A DNA stretch of 61,503 nt from an uncultured Granulosicoccaceae bacterium (GCA_938003855.1 CALKXD010000114.1:1-61503); one strand, 5' to 3'; positions 45,448 to 54,241 are shown, numbered from the stretch's first letter. Notes: generated from the sequence alone by a model not told the origin. Made by a program: numbers and translations.

Positions 45448-47274
45448 TTGAGTTTCTATTTCAGTCGCTTTGAAGATCGCAGACCAGAGCCACCTTTGCC
45501 GTACAGTCCGGTCAGGGAGTTGCTGTGGCAGTACCTTGCGGTCATAAACCTGATTGTCGGTGGCTGGTATATCCATTGGCGCTGGACCTCGTCATTGAAT
45601 CCGGAAGCTTTGTTTTTCTCGCTGGTGCTGGTGACGGCGGAGACCCTGGCTTTTATTGGACTGGCATTGTTTACTTTCAATCTTTGGAAGACTGAAGACA
45701 CACCTGCTCAGACCCCGCCTTCACGACTCAGTGATGTTAGTGACTGTGAGCCTGACCATGACCGGGCGGTTTGCGTCGATGTCTATTTTCCAACCTACGA
45801 TGAGGACCCTGAGCTGGTCCGGTTGAGTATCATCGATGCGAAAAATGCGCACTGTCCGGACGGGGTTGATGTGTTGATTCACGTTCTGGATGATGGTGAT
45901 CGGCCGGCGATGAAAGCGGTCGCTGAGGAAGAGTCAGTGAACTATCTCACGCGGCAGGGTAATACCGGTTTCAAGGCGGGCAACCTGCGCTCCGCGATGG
46001 AAAAAACACATGGAGACTTCATCGTAATCTGCGATGCTGATACGCGCATCTTTGCCGGATTCCTGCAGAACACTCTGGGCTATTTCCGTGACCCACTGGT
46101 CGCCTGGGTGCAGACACCGCAATGGTTCTATGATATCCCCGAGGGTATCCGCCTGCCTGACGCAATGGCTCGATATGGTGGTGGAGCAGGGCGGGCAGCT
46201 GGTCGACTGATCGAGCGACTCGCGGGTGAAATAACAATTGGTGAGGACCCGTTAGCGAATGACCCGAAGATGTTTTACGACATCATCCAGCGGCGGCGCA
46301 ACTGGTGTAACGCATCCTTTTGCTGCGGTGCCGGGTCGGTACATCGTCGGGATGCAGTGATGGAGGCCGCTCTGAAAGCCTACGGTGATAGTGTGGCAAC
46401 AGAAATCAACCAGACATGCACTGCGGTTAAGACGATAACCGGGGAGACCACACTGGACGCGACAGTTGCATCTTCGATTGCTGAACACGCAATGCAGGAG
46501 CATGAGGTTACGCCTTATAAATTTCACGTGTCCGAGGATATCTATACGTCTATCGCCCTGCACACTGATCGGCAAAGACAATGGAAGTCAGTGATGCATC
46601 CGAAAGTAGAGTCACGTATGTTGTCGCCGCAGGACTTGCTGACCTGGACTGTGCAACGGTTTAAGTATGCCGGCGGCACACTCGATATCGCCTGGAACGA
46701 TAACCCGGTGATTCGTCCGGGCCTGACGCTTTCGCAGCGGCTGATGTACGCCACGACCATCTGGTCTTATCTGGGCTGTCTGTGGAACATTGTATTTATG
46801 CTTGCACCAATGATCTACCTGTTCAGTGGTGTGGCTCCGGTAAGTAGTTACTCGACAGAATTCTACTTGCACATTGTGCCGTTTCTGGTGATGACCGAAC
46901 TGGCTTTTATGGTGGGTACCTGGGGCATTGCCAGCTATAAAGCCAAGGCCTCTTATTTGTCATTCTTTCCGGTTAACTTTCGCGCCTTGCTGACCGTACT
47001 CAGTGGCCGCAAGATCAGTTTTCCGGTAACCCCGAAGATACGTCAGGAAGGTAACTTTCTGGCTTTGGTGTTACCCCAGTTATTGATAATTTTGCTGACC
47101 CTGACCGGTGTGGTTTACAGCTGGGGCCAGTTGGCCGGCGATGTGGGTAACTATAGTCTGGACGGTGTACTGCTGAACACGTTCTGGGGTTTGTTTAATG
47201 TAATGGCTTTGTCGGGAATAGTGGTCGCGTCACTGTGGACTCCCGATGAAATGCCGCTGGCGGAAACCGTGTAA
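45448..47274 (+). CDS. Cellulose-synthase-like GT2 glycosyltransferase (no PilZ domain)
   Basis: The 608-residue inner-membrane processive glycosyltransferase has a TTG start after AAGGTGAG. There are two N-terminal helices (about 26-44, 54-78) and a cytosolic GT2 domain with DVYFPTYDEDP, DDGDR (Asp148/149), VICDADTRI (Asp196, Asp198), a SED motif (HVSEDIYTSIAL) and QRFKYAGG in place of the usual QRxRW. Four or more C-terminal helices form the channel. It should polymerise a beta-linked glycan from a UDP-sugar and extrude it. It lacks the C-terminal PilZ domain by which BcsA senses c-di-GMP, and it sits in an operon with partner-switch proteins, which may supply the control instead. Its stop overlaps the DUF3131 start by one base. 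Confidence 0.9.
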   Translation: MSFYFSRFEDRRPEPPLPYSPVRELLWQYLAVINLIVGGWYIHWRWTSSLNPEALFFSLVLVTAETLAFIGLALFTFNLWKTEDTPAQTPPSRLSDVSDCEPDHDRAVCVDVYFPTYDEDPELVRLSIIDAKNAHCPDGVDVLIHVLDDGDRPAMKAVAEEESVNYLTRQGNTGFKAGNLRSAMEKTHGDFIVICDADTRIFAGFLQNTLGYFRDPLVAWVQTPQWFYDIPEGIRLPDAMARYGGGAGRAAGRLIERLAGEITIGEDPLANDPKMFYDIIQRRRNWCNASFCCGAGSVHRRDAVMEAALKAYGDSVATEINQTCTAVKTITGETTLDATVASSIAEHAMQEHEVTPYKFHVSEDIYTSIALHTDRQRQWKSVMHPKVESRMLSPQDLLTWTVQRFKYAGGTLDIAWNDNPVIRPGLTLSQRLMYATTIWSYLGCLWNIVFMLAPMIYLFSGVAPVSSYSTEFYLHIVPFLVMTELAFMVGTWGIASYKAKASYLSFFPVNFRALLTVLSGRKISFPVTPKIRQEGNFLALVLPQLLIILLTLTGVVYSWGQLAGDVGNYSLDGVLLNTFWGLFNVMALSGIVVASLWTPDEMPLAETV

Positions 47275-48629
47275 TGTCGTACAAGCAAAACCTGGTCAGA
47301 GCCAGAAGCCACATCGTTTTTTTGTTAGCAGTGCTGAGCGCCTTTGGTATTGTGGCCAGCCTTGATACCCTGTCTTGTGCCACTGGTCCAGCCACTATGC
47401 CAGACGCATCCAGACCGCTCGAGTACGTCTATAGCAGTACCTTGCCACTGGCAGAGCATCGCCCGTTGACCGGGCTCGAAACGCAATGGGCCAGAACCGC
47501 CTGGCGGTACTTTGAAAACAACACTATCGCTGAGACCGGCCTGGTCAATTCAGTTGATGGCTATACCGCCACCACTATCTGGGATACTGCCAGTCATTTG
47601 ATGGCATTGATTGCTGCCGAGCGACTGCAATTGCTGAGTCAGCAGCAGTTTGATCGGCGTACCGGGCGGTTACTGAAAACACTGGCATCGTTGCCACTGT
47701 TCAACGATCAGTTACCGAACAAGTCGTACAATACCCTGACTGCATCGATGGTCGACTACGCTAATCAACCGGTTGATGATGGCATTGGCTGGTCGGCCAT
47801 TGATATCGCCCGGCTGCTGGTGCCACTGCAATCGCTGATGTGGAACCATCCCCATCTGGCCGGCTTGGTGCGCGATGTCACCGGGCACTGGAACATCGAC
47901 GCCTTAGTTGTCAAAGGGGAACTCAGCGGGGCTACTGTCAGTGGCCGCAATACGGCTGCCGAAGAGCCGTTCATGCGGGTGCAGGAGGGGCGCTTGGGGT
48001 ACGAAGAATATGCCGCACGTGCCTTGCAGCTATATGGCGTAAACGCAGAGATTGCGCTGGACTATTTTCATGCTATTGACTATCGCGAGCTTTATGACAT
48101 CGCTGTGCCGATGGATTCGCGCACGGTCGAGGAGCTGGAAGCGCATAATTTTATCACCAGTGAACCGTTCGTCCTGGCAGCGTTGGAGTCCGGATGGGAC
48201 AGGCCTACGCGTGAGTTCGCGAGTCGCATTTACACGGCTCAGTATCAGCGTTACCAGCACACCGGTATACTGACGGCGGTGTCAGAGGATCACCTCGATC
48301 AAGCGCCGTGGTTTGTTTACAATTCTGTGCTGGCCGATGGCCGTGGTTGGCAGGCGATGACCGAGACCGGTCACAGCAACGACGAATTAAAAACACTCAG
48401 TACCAAAGCAGCGTTTGCCTGGCACGCTATTTTTAATACCGAATACACAGGCCTTCTGGTGGCCGGTCTGACTGATTCGTACATCGAGGATAAAGGCTGG
48501 TTTGCCGGTGTCTACGAGCAGGATTCCAGTGATAATAAAGCGATCACCGCGAATACCAACGCGGTGGTGCTGATGTCCCTTGCGTATACCCGGCACGGTA
48601 CGTTGCTGCGGCCGGAGCCCGCTCAGTAG
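47274..48629 (+). CDS. DUF3131-type exported protein (second copy)
   Basis: The 451-residue paralogue of the 41419-42963 protein has an N-terminal signal anchor (SHIVFLLAVLSAFGIVASL) and the same domain order: ARTAWRYFENNTIAETGLVN, TTIWDTASHLMALIAAERL, LPLFNDQLPNKSYNT, EGRLGYEEYAARAL, APWFVYNSVL, STKAAFAWHAIF and ITANTNAVVLMSLAY. It lacks the Cys-rich tail. TAATG coupling to the GT2 gene implies joint function, perhaps trimming or guiding the new glycan in the periplasm. It converges with the SorC gene after 21 bases. Confidence 0.85.
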   Translation: MSYKQNLVRARSHIVFLLAVLSAFGIVASLDTLSCATGPATMPDASRPLEYVYSSTLPLAEHRPLTGLETQWARTAWRYFENNTIAETGLVNSVDGYTATTIWDTASHLMALIAAERLQLLSQQQFDRRTGRLLKTLASLPLFNDQLPNKSYNTLTASMVDYANQPVDDGIGWSAIDIARLLVPLQSLMWNHPHLAGLVRDVTGHWNIDALVVKGELSGATVSGRNTAAEEPFMRVQEGRLGYEEYAARALQLYGVNAEIALDYFHAIDYRELYDIAVPMDSRTVEELEAHNFITSEPFVLAALESGWDRPTREFASRIYTAQYQRYQHTGILTAVSEDHLDQAPWFVYNSVLADGRGWQAMTETGHSNDELKTLSTKAAFAWHAIFNTEYTGLLVAGLTDSYIEDKGWFAGVYEQDSSDNKAITANTNAVVLMSLAYTRHGTLLRPEPAQ

Positions 48630-48650
48630 TGCGGGGCGTCCGGCGTTGCA

Positions 48651-49631
48651 TCAGGCTGCCTCGAGGATTGCCTCGGCTAAATCTATGTCGAGCACAAGTC
48701 GATCGACATAGTTGCCACGCAGCGCAGCCAGCGTGGCTGCTAAATTGTCCAGGCCAGTCACAACCAGCAACCCCTCAGTCGCTTTGAGCAGATCGTGGTT
48801 AGCCGATATCAGTCGACGGTCAAGTTCGCCAATGACTGGCTGTCCCTGTGCGTCGATAAAGCGGCCGTTGATAATGCCGACAGCGCCTTTACTGGTGTAG
48901 TCGTCGATGTCGTTCTGGGTGGCGACCTTAAAACTTACTGATTGAGTTTTTGTGGTGCAGGGGCCAAGAGAGAACAGCGCCTTGTTACACCTGGACAGCG
49001 TTTTCAACTGAGCGCTTATGGTCGGTTCATCTTTTAGAGCATCGGCGAGCTCAACGCTGGAGCACACTGCAGGGGCATTAAGGTTGATGCAGTAGCCGGA
49101 TAGCTGCCGGGCAATGGTTTTACAACTGCACTCTGCGGTGGCGTGCAGGGGTTCGGCCATCGAACCGATAAACTGCGACACAGTGAGGCCTTCAATTGGC
49201 CAGCTGGGGACCAGCTTTGCGATTTGCGAGACGGTGGCGCCCCATGAAACACCAAGGGTATCGTCGGGTTCAAGCCAGGTTGGCAGAAAGTGAGCGGCAA
49301 CTTCACAAACTGTATGCTCGATGTCAGTGTGGTCGTCGGGGTTGTTTGGCACCACATGCACGGACAGCAGCTCATATGTTTCTTTCAGGCGTTCGCTGAC
49401 CTCGTTCATCCGGTAGTGCTTGGCGTCTACCCGGATGTTCACCAGCTTGCGTTCTTTCGCAAGTTTCAGGTAACTGATCACGGTGGGACGTGAAATCGAC
49501 AAGCGCTTAGCGATTTCGCCTTGCGTCTTGCCTCGAACAAAATAAAGCCAGGCAGCTTCAGCTACCAGTCTGTCGGAAGGTTGTGAGGCGCGGTAGGTGG
49601 CTTTAGGGGTAGGCCGGGATTCGGTTTTCAT
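48651..49631 (-). CDS. SorC/DeoR-type sugar-responsive transcriptional regulator
   Basis: The 326-residue regulator has an N-terminal helix-turn-helix (GKTQGEIAKRLSISRPTVISYLKLAKERKL, about 33-63) and a SorC-type effector domain (LGVSWGATVSQIA, VSQFIGSMA, ADALKDEPTI, GAVGIINGRFID, VTGLDNLAATLAALRG), which in the family binds phosphorylated sugars. It is divergent from the copper-radical oxidase gene across a 335-base region holding a clear palindrome, so autoregulation and control of that gene are likely. It could also respond to the sugar that feeds the adjacent GT2 synthase. Confidence 0.9.
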   Translation of the reverse strand: MKTESRPTPKATYRASQPSDRLVAEAAWLYFVRGKTQGEIAKRLSISRPTVISYLKLAKERKLVNIRVDAKHYRMNEVSERLKETYELLSVHVVPNNPDDHTDIEHTVCEVAAHFLPTWLEPDDTLGVSWGATVSQIAKLVPSWPIEGLTVSQFIGSMAEPLHATAECSCKTIARQLSGYCINLNAPAVCSSVELADALKDEPTISAQLKTLSRCNKALFSLGPCTTKTQSVSFKVATQNDIDDYTSKGAVGIINGRFIDAQGQPVIGELDRRLISANHDLLKATEGLLVVTGLDNLAATLAALRGNYVDRLVLDIDLAEAILEAA

Positions 49632-49966
49632 TAAGGTGCCAACATTCTGTGGTTGGATGTAATCGGAGCACCGTTACCAGTGCTGTGTTTGCCCTATGAT
49701 ACCTGCAATTTGGGCCAAATCGCACAAATTGCCGCGCGTTTCTATAATCAATTGGAATATTGCGATGTTGTTCAAACATCCCAAAACGACAATCGCGGCT
49801 GTCCCTATCGCTCACCGGGTAATTGCCTTTTTACTGGGCTACTCGGTTTTTTTTATGGGTTGGATATGCGCTATTGGCATGTGATGTGCGGCGTTGTTCC
49901 GGCTATAAGACGTAAACGCTTGTAATTGCAGGCCTGCATTGCGGTAGTGGTTTTCGGCAGTCTGCG
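49632..49966. other. Divergent regulatory region (SorC / copper-radical oxidase)
   Basis: A 335-base gap with lower GC than its flanks. It holds the operator-like palindrome at 49705-49732 and a perfect TATAAT at 49743-49748 on the plus strand (no strong -35). On the minus strand a TATCAT at 49701-49696 could be the sorC -10. A 62-codon frame at 49696-49884 crosses these sites and is not supported as a gene. Confidence 0.5.
49705..49732. promoter_or_regulatory. Operator-like nested palindrome, candidate SorC site
   Basis: GCAATTTG and CAAATTGC form a perfect 8-bp inverted repeat spaced by 12 bases. A second perfect palindrome, ATTTGG-G-CCAAAT (49708-49720), overlaps the left arm, giving repeated AAATTG/CAAAT half-sites. 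This fits a tetrameric SorC-type repressor and lies between the divergent promoters. Confidence 0.55.
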
Positions 49967-52900
49967 TTGAGCCTAATTCTCGCGAGTTTCTCTTTGAAAG
50001 CTAATCTCTCCCGAGCTGCTTGTGTGGCAGCTGTTGCAGGTCTGATTGCCTGCGACAACAACTCCCTCAATGTGACGTCAGTCTCTGCGCTGAATGCTGT
50101 GCCAACGCCAATTGACAGTATCGACGTTGATGCCATCGTACCCGAACCTCCATTGGGTTATGCACTTCCGGCGCGGGGGGCTATATACGCCAAAACCAGT
50201 TACATGGGGGGCGCCGCCGGTGCGCCGTTCTCGATTGACTGTGGTCAGGGCAACGTACTTGCCGGTATCAGTGGCAGAGCGGGGACCTTGATCGATCAGG
50301 TTACCGCACTGTGTGTTGAAGTTGATGATAGCGGTAGCTGGGTAGGCGAACCGACGGCCACCGGTGAAAGTAAAGGGGGCGGTGGTGGAGCGGCGTTTGC
50401 GCAAATCTGTGATGCCGGCCATGCTGTTGTAGGTTTTACGGGAGGGACCGAAACCGGTTACTCCGGGTATTTGCAAACGCACTGTCGTAAATTGACGGAT
50501 AGCACTGGAAGCGCCGGAGAATTGCAGACATTGACAGGCGTTGGAGGGCCGTTTGGCCGAACCCCGCGCTTGCTGTGTGCTGACGGTGCTGTTGCTATGG
50601 GAATGTATGGCACTTCAGGAGCACTGGTCGACAGTTTCGGTTTGAACTGTCTGGAGAACCCGGGGCAGGCCGGGCGCTGGTCAAACGTCATCGACTGGCC
50701 GCTCATTGCCGTGCATTCGGTGTTGACGCCCGAGGGTAAAGTGTTGTCTTTCGGCACTACGCTGGAAGGTAACCAGGGGGCGCATTTTCACTATGATTTA
50801 TGGGACCCCGAGGTTGGAACGTCTCAGCAGTCGCACCTGACGCTGGACAATACGCTCGGTGTCGATTCGTTCTGCAGTGCTGCCGTGCTTATGCCGGAAA
50901 GCGGCAACGTATTAATGGCGGGTGGCGATGCGCGGTTTGGCGATGCCTACAATTCCGGTGTTGTTGACGCGCCTGTGTTTAATACCGACTCCGCTACGTT
51001 AACGCGTGCGGCTGACATGTCTTTTGCGCGCTGGTATCCAACTGCCACCACGCTTGCTAATGGTGAGATTCTTCTCACCGGCGGCATCAACGGTGCGCGG
51101 CAGCATGCCATTACCCCTGAAATTTACTCACCTGAGACCGATCAGTGGCGATCTCTGCTGGGTATAAATACCAGTGCCTATGGTTATATGTATCCGCGTC
51201 AGTGGGTAGCGCCTGATGGACGGGTGTTCGGCGCTAACTGGCATTCTATGTATTACATGGATACGACTGGTCAGGGGGGGTTAACCAGTGCAGGTAATCT
51301 GGTAGATGTGTCCGTCGGGAGTGGATCGACGGCCGTCATGTACGCACCCGGAAAAATATTGCAGGCCGGTGGAACCGGTTCCGACGGCTTTGGTGCGGTC
51401 ACGATAGACATAAACAGCGGTGCACCGGTGGTGGAGGTTGTCGAGCCGATGTCAGAGCCTCGCATCACCTGGGCAAACTCGCTGGTGCTTGCCGATGGCT
51501 CAGTGCTGGTGCTTGGCGGCAGTGGTGTCGATAACGACGCGGTCAGCGCTGCACTGGGAGCAGAGCTGTGGGATCCGCAGACCCGGGCCTGGACACAGAT
51601 GTCACGTACTCAGCTACCTCGCCTGTACCACTCAACATCCGTGTTGTTGAAAGACGCTACCGTTCTGCTGGCAGGGGGAGGGGCCCCCGGGCCTTTAATC
51701 AACCGCAATGCAGAAATTTTCTCACCGCCCTATTTGTATGATGCGGCCGGTGCCCTCAAGTCGCGACCGCTGATTACCGCTGCCTCCGAGTTTGCCGCCT
51801 ATGGACAAACCATTCCTGTGGCGGTCAGCGGTGGATCTATTTCGCGCGTAACGCTGGTGAAATCGAGCGCGGTGACGCATTCGTTTAACATGGAGCAGCG
51901 CTTTATTGAATTGGCGTTCACTGAAGATAATGGCGTGCTCGATGTGCAACTGCCCGCCACTGCCAACCTAGCCACGCCCGGTTACTATCTATTGTATGTA
52001 CTCGACGACACCGGCACTCCGTCCGTCGCGCATATGCTTAAAATGGGGACGACACCGGCACCTGTCGACGATATAGAGCCGCCCGCTCCTCAGCCACCGA
52101 CAGTCACCCCTGACAACATCCTGCAAAACGGCGGCTTTGAGCAGGCAGCGACCAGCTGGAGCTATTGCGCGGACAGCAGCCTGGCTGAAGCGACATCAGC
52201 GGCCAGCGACGGCAGCAGTGCGATGCAGGTAAATACCGGAGGTTGTTTGTATCAGGAGTTCCCGGTGGATCCCGGTACGGAGTATAGCTTCGAGTGTGAT
52301 GCGATGATCGGTGCGGCCGATTACGCCAGTGTGTTTTTGCAGATCAGTGACAGCAGCTATACCGAACTTGCGCTTGCAGAAATGCAGGTTCTCGGGTCGC
52401 AGTACGTCGCTTATACTGGCAGTGTCGTCGCCCCGATTGGTGCCCGGCAGGGAAGTCTCGGCTTGTACTCCGAGGGTAACGCACGCTTTGACCGGTGCTC
52501 TGTTACTGCCTCAGCCAATCCAGACACACCAGAGCCGCCCACAACAGAGCCGCCGCCGGAGCCTAGTAATCCGAACTTGTTGCTTAATGGTGGGTTCGAA
52601 CAGCAAAAAGCCAGCTGGGAAGATTGTTCTGCAGAATCTCTGACCAGAGGCTCTGCGGATTCCGCACAGGGCGCTGGTGCTCTTGAGATAACCGGTGCCG
52701 GGTGTCTCTATCAGGAATTTGCAGTGTCCCCCGGTGTTGAATATAAATTGCATTGCAGCGCCAAGTCAGCCGGGACCCGGTACACCAGTCTTTCTTTGCA
52801 GATAACGGATCAGTCGCGCACTGAACTCGACGCGATAGAAATACCGGTGGGCAATACATCCTATAAATCCTACGAGACTACGGTAATAGCGCCTGCCAAC

Positions 52901-52975
52901 AGTGTTCACAGTGCGGTTACTCTGTACTCGGAAGATACCGGTCTGTTTGACAACTGTTATGTCGAGGCTATGTAG
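49967..52975 (+). CDS. Copper-radical oxidase lipoprotein (galactose/glyoxal oxidase family) with tandem C-terminal modules
   Basis: A protein of about 1002 residues; the start is uncertain (TTG at 49967 or 49997). The lipoprotein leader ends in LIAC (Cys29). Residues about 65-235 resemble two lectin-like repeats (GGAAGAPFSIDCGQG, GGGGAAFAQICDAG). A Kelch propeller follows with the active-site set of copper-radical oxidases: Cys303 in DSFCSAAVL, Tyr357 in RWYPTATTL, Tyr554-His555 in RLYHSTSVL and His689 in PSVAHMLKMG; the last lies in a DUF1929 early-set domain. After a Pro-rich linker, two homologous ~120-residue modules (NILQNGGFEQ..., NLLLNGGFEQ...) look like carbohydrate-binding domains. 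It likely oxidises a primary alcohol of a glycan or an aldehyde to make H2O2 at the cell surface. A SCO gene follows directly. Confidence 0.88.
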   Translation: MSLILASFSLKANLSRAACVAAVAGLIACDNNSLNVTSVSALNAVPTPIDSIDVDAIVPEPPLGYALPARGAIYAKTSYMGGAAGAPFSIDCGQGNVLAGISGRAGTLIDQVTALCVEVDDSGSWVGEPTATGESKGGGGGAAFAQICDAGHAVVGFTGGTETGYSGYLQTHCRKLTDSTGSAGELQTLTGVGGPFGRTPRLLCADGAVAMGMYGTSGALVDSFGLNCLENPGQAGRWSNVIDWPLIAVHSVLTPEGKVLSFGTTLEGNQGAHFHYDLWDPEVGTSQQSHLTLDNTLGVDSFCSAAVLMPESGNVLMAGGDARFGDAYNSGVVDAPVFNTDSATLTRAADMSFARWYPTATTLANGEILLTGGINGARQHAITPEIYSPETDQWRSLLGINTSAYGYMYPRQWVAPDGRVFGANWHSMYYMDTTGQGGLTSAGNLVDVSVGSGSTAVMYAPGKILQAGGTGSDGFGAVTIDINSGAPVVEVVEPMSEPRITWANSLVLADGSVLVLGGSGVDNDAVSAALGAELWDPQTRAWTQMSRTQLPRLYHSTSVLLKDATVLLAGGGAPGPLINRNAEIFSPPYLYDAAGALKSRPLITAASEFAAYGQTIPVAVSGGSISRVTLVKSSAVTHSFNMEQRFIELAFTEDNGVLDVQLPATANLATPGYYLLYVLDDTGTPSVAHMLKMGTTPAPVDDIEPPAPQPPTVTPDNILQNGGFEQAATSWSYCADSSLAEATSAASDGSSAMQVNTGGCLYQEFPVDPGTEYSFECDAMIGAADYASVFLQISDSSYTELALAEMQVLGSQYVAYTGSVVAPIGARQGSLGLYSEGNARFDRCSVTASANPDTPEPPTTEPPPEPSNPNLLLNGGFEQQKASWEDCSAESLTRGSADSAQGAGALEITGAGCLYQEFAVSPGVEYKLHCSAKSAGTRYTSLSLQITDQSRTELDAIEIPVGNTSYKSYETTVIAPANSVHSAVTLYSEDTGLFDNCYVEAM
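52122..52972 (+). repeat. Tandem duplicated module at the end of the copper-radical oxidase
   Basis: Two copies (about 52122-52506 and 52572-52972) share the order NGGFEQ..SW..C, GCLYQEF.V.PG.EY.. C, SL/FLQI.D.S.TEL....., S.Y..Y...V.AP and LYSE...FD.C. Each has four Cys in matching positions, probably forming disulfides. They are separated by a Pro/Glu/Thr linker. This points to an internal duplication of a carbohydrate-binding-like domain. Confidence 0.75.
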
Positions 52976-52976
52976 A

Positions 52977-53651
52977 GTGCCGGCTGTGACGCGCAAGGTA
53001 AGTGCCTCATTGGCGGGAGTCGCGATCGTCGTGCTGATTGCAGGCTACCTGAATGCCACGCAGGCAGTGACCACACCAACAACGCGGGCAGCACAGCAGA
53101 TGCTGTCTGCAGCTCATTCGGTCTACGCGCCTGATCTTGCCGATGTGGCGGTACTGAGTACTGAGCAGTTTAGTCATATAGAGCTGACCGATCAGGATGG
53201 CCAGGTGTTTCAATTCGATCAACACGCCGCTGATGCGACGGTGCTGAACTTTATGTTTACCGGGTGTGCGATCGAATGTCCGCGGCAAACGGCGCAACTG
53301 AGAGAGATTTATAAATCGGTATCTGAAAGTGGCAGTGGCGTCGTAAAGATGCTTTCGATCTCTATAACACCGGAGACAGATAGCGTGCGCACGCTGAAGT
53401 CATTTGCGGGTCGTTACGACATCGATTCACCGGACTGGCGATTTCTCAGGGCCGGTCGTGACCACACCGACGAGTTGATGTCCCGATTTGCGATTTCGTC
53501 CGGTACAGATATAAGCAATCCGCTCGACCACCGCAATGTTATCTATCTATTGAATGCATCCGGTCAGGTAGTGCAGCAATACGCGGCAGATCCAATCGAT
53601 ACCGGGCGTGTCAGTAAAGAGGTATTGCAATTGGCTAATCCGCTAAGCTGA
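52977..53651 (+). CDS. SCO1/SenC-family copper chaperone
   Basis: The 224-residue protein has a GTG start at 52977, supported by GAGG 9 bases upstream and by its position one base after the oxidase stop; the open frame continues back inside the oxidase gene. One N-terminal anchor helix (SLAGVAIVVLIAGYL) precedes a periplasmic thioredoxin-like domain with the SCO copper site: FTGCAIECP (Cys97, Cys101) and the later His in LDHRN. SCO proteins load copper into cytochrome oxidase and other enzymes. No cytochrome oxidase gene is near, and it is coupled to the copper-radical oxidase gene, so this copy probably matures that enzyme. Confidence 0.87.
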   Translation: MPAVTRKVSASLAGVAIVVLIAGYLNATQAVTTPTTRAAQQMLSAAHSVYAPDLADVAVLSTEQFSHIELTDQDGQVFQFDQHAADATVLNFMFTGCAIECPRQTAQLREIYKSVSESGSGVVKMLSISITPETDSVRTLKSFAGRYDIDSPDWRFLRAGRDHTDELMSRFAISSGTDISNPLDHRNVIYLLNASGQVVQQYAADPIDTGRVSKEVLQLANPLS

Positions 53652-54241
53652 AGCGCACTTTGCTCTGCGGTCAGGTTGGCCACTCTCCGCTAGCGGTGGC
53701 TGAATTTCTTTACGCCGCACACACCTCTATTGTCTGAAAGCAAAGTGCTGGCCGTGGGCTTGCAGTCGAGCGATTCCATCAGAATCCTGTCACCCGGTTT
53801 GAGTAGAAAATCCTGGCTCCCAACCTTAGGGAGGGTGTGTCTCCCGTTTCGACCACTGGTGTTACCTGTGTGGTTGTAATTCCGCTAATGCCGGGTTGCT
53901 CAATCTATTACTCTGGCATTATCTACTCTGGCATTATCAACCCCGGTGACTGTAAGACGTGCGCAGAAATTCAGCGGAAGATAGGGTGAAAATTGATTAC
54001 AGTTGCCCGCTTGGTCTTGAGCCATTCCTGCTCTCCGTGGTTCAATAGAGAAACTGGAGGGATGGCTGTGTGGAGGCTACCTGCAGTGAATCGGGCGGCT
54101 CAAGCGGCGCTGTTACAGGAAATAGCTGGCAAATCAGCCGCTCGAGAATCAAATTGGGCTCATCTAACCACAACAACTATTGCCAAAGTTTGGCGGCAAA
54201 TGGTAATACATGCCGTATGCTAGATCGGAGTACGCACTGAA
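53652..54241 (+). other. Long intergenic stretch with repeats, no firm gene
   Basis: This 590-base stretch begins with a 10-bp inverted repeat, GCACTTTGCT/AGCAAAGTGC (53655-53664 and 53739-53748), enclosing the palindrome CCGCTAGCGG, which may end the oxidase-SCO transcript. A tandem 15-base repeat lies at 53909-53938. A 76-codon frame near 53993-54223 has no recognised domain and weak start signals, so it is not called. Confidence 0.4.
53909..53938. repeat. Two tandem 15-base units
   Basis: TACTCTGGCATTATC occurs twice back to back (53909-53923, first base differing; 53924-53938 exact). The function is unknown; it may be a slippage product or a paired binding site upstream of the small frame at 54242. 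Confidence 0.7.

Noticed and set aside
49696-49884. 62-codon frame with a hydrophobic C-terminus
   Set aside because: It begins inside the operator/promoter region and has no RBS. A peptide is not excluded, but nothing supports it.
53993-54223. 76-codon plus-strand frame
   Set aside because: Weak start, no recognisable domain, and overlapped by an open frame on the other strand.
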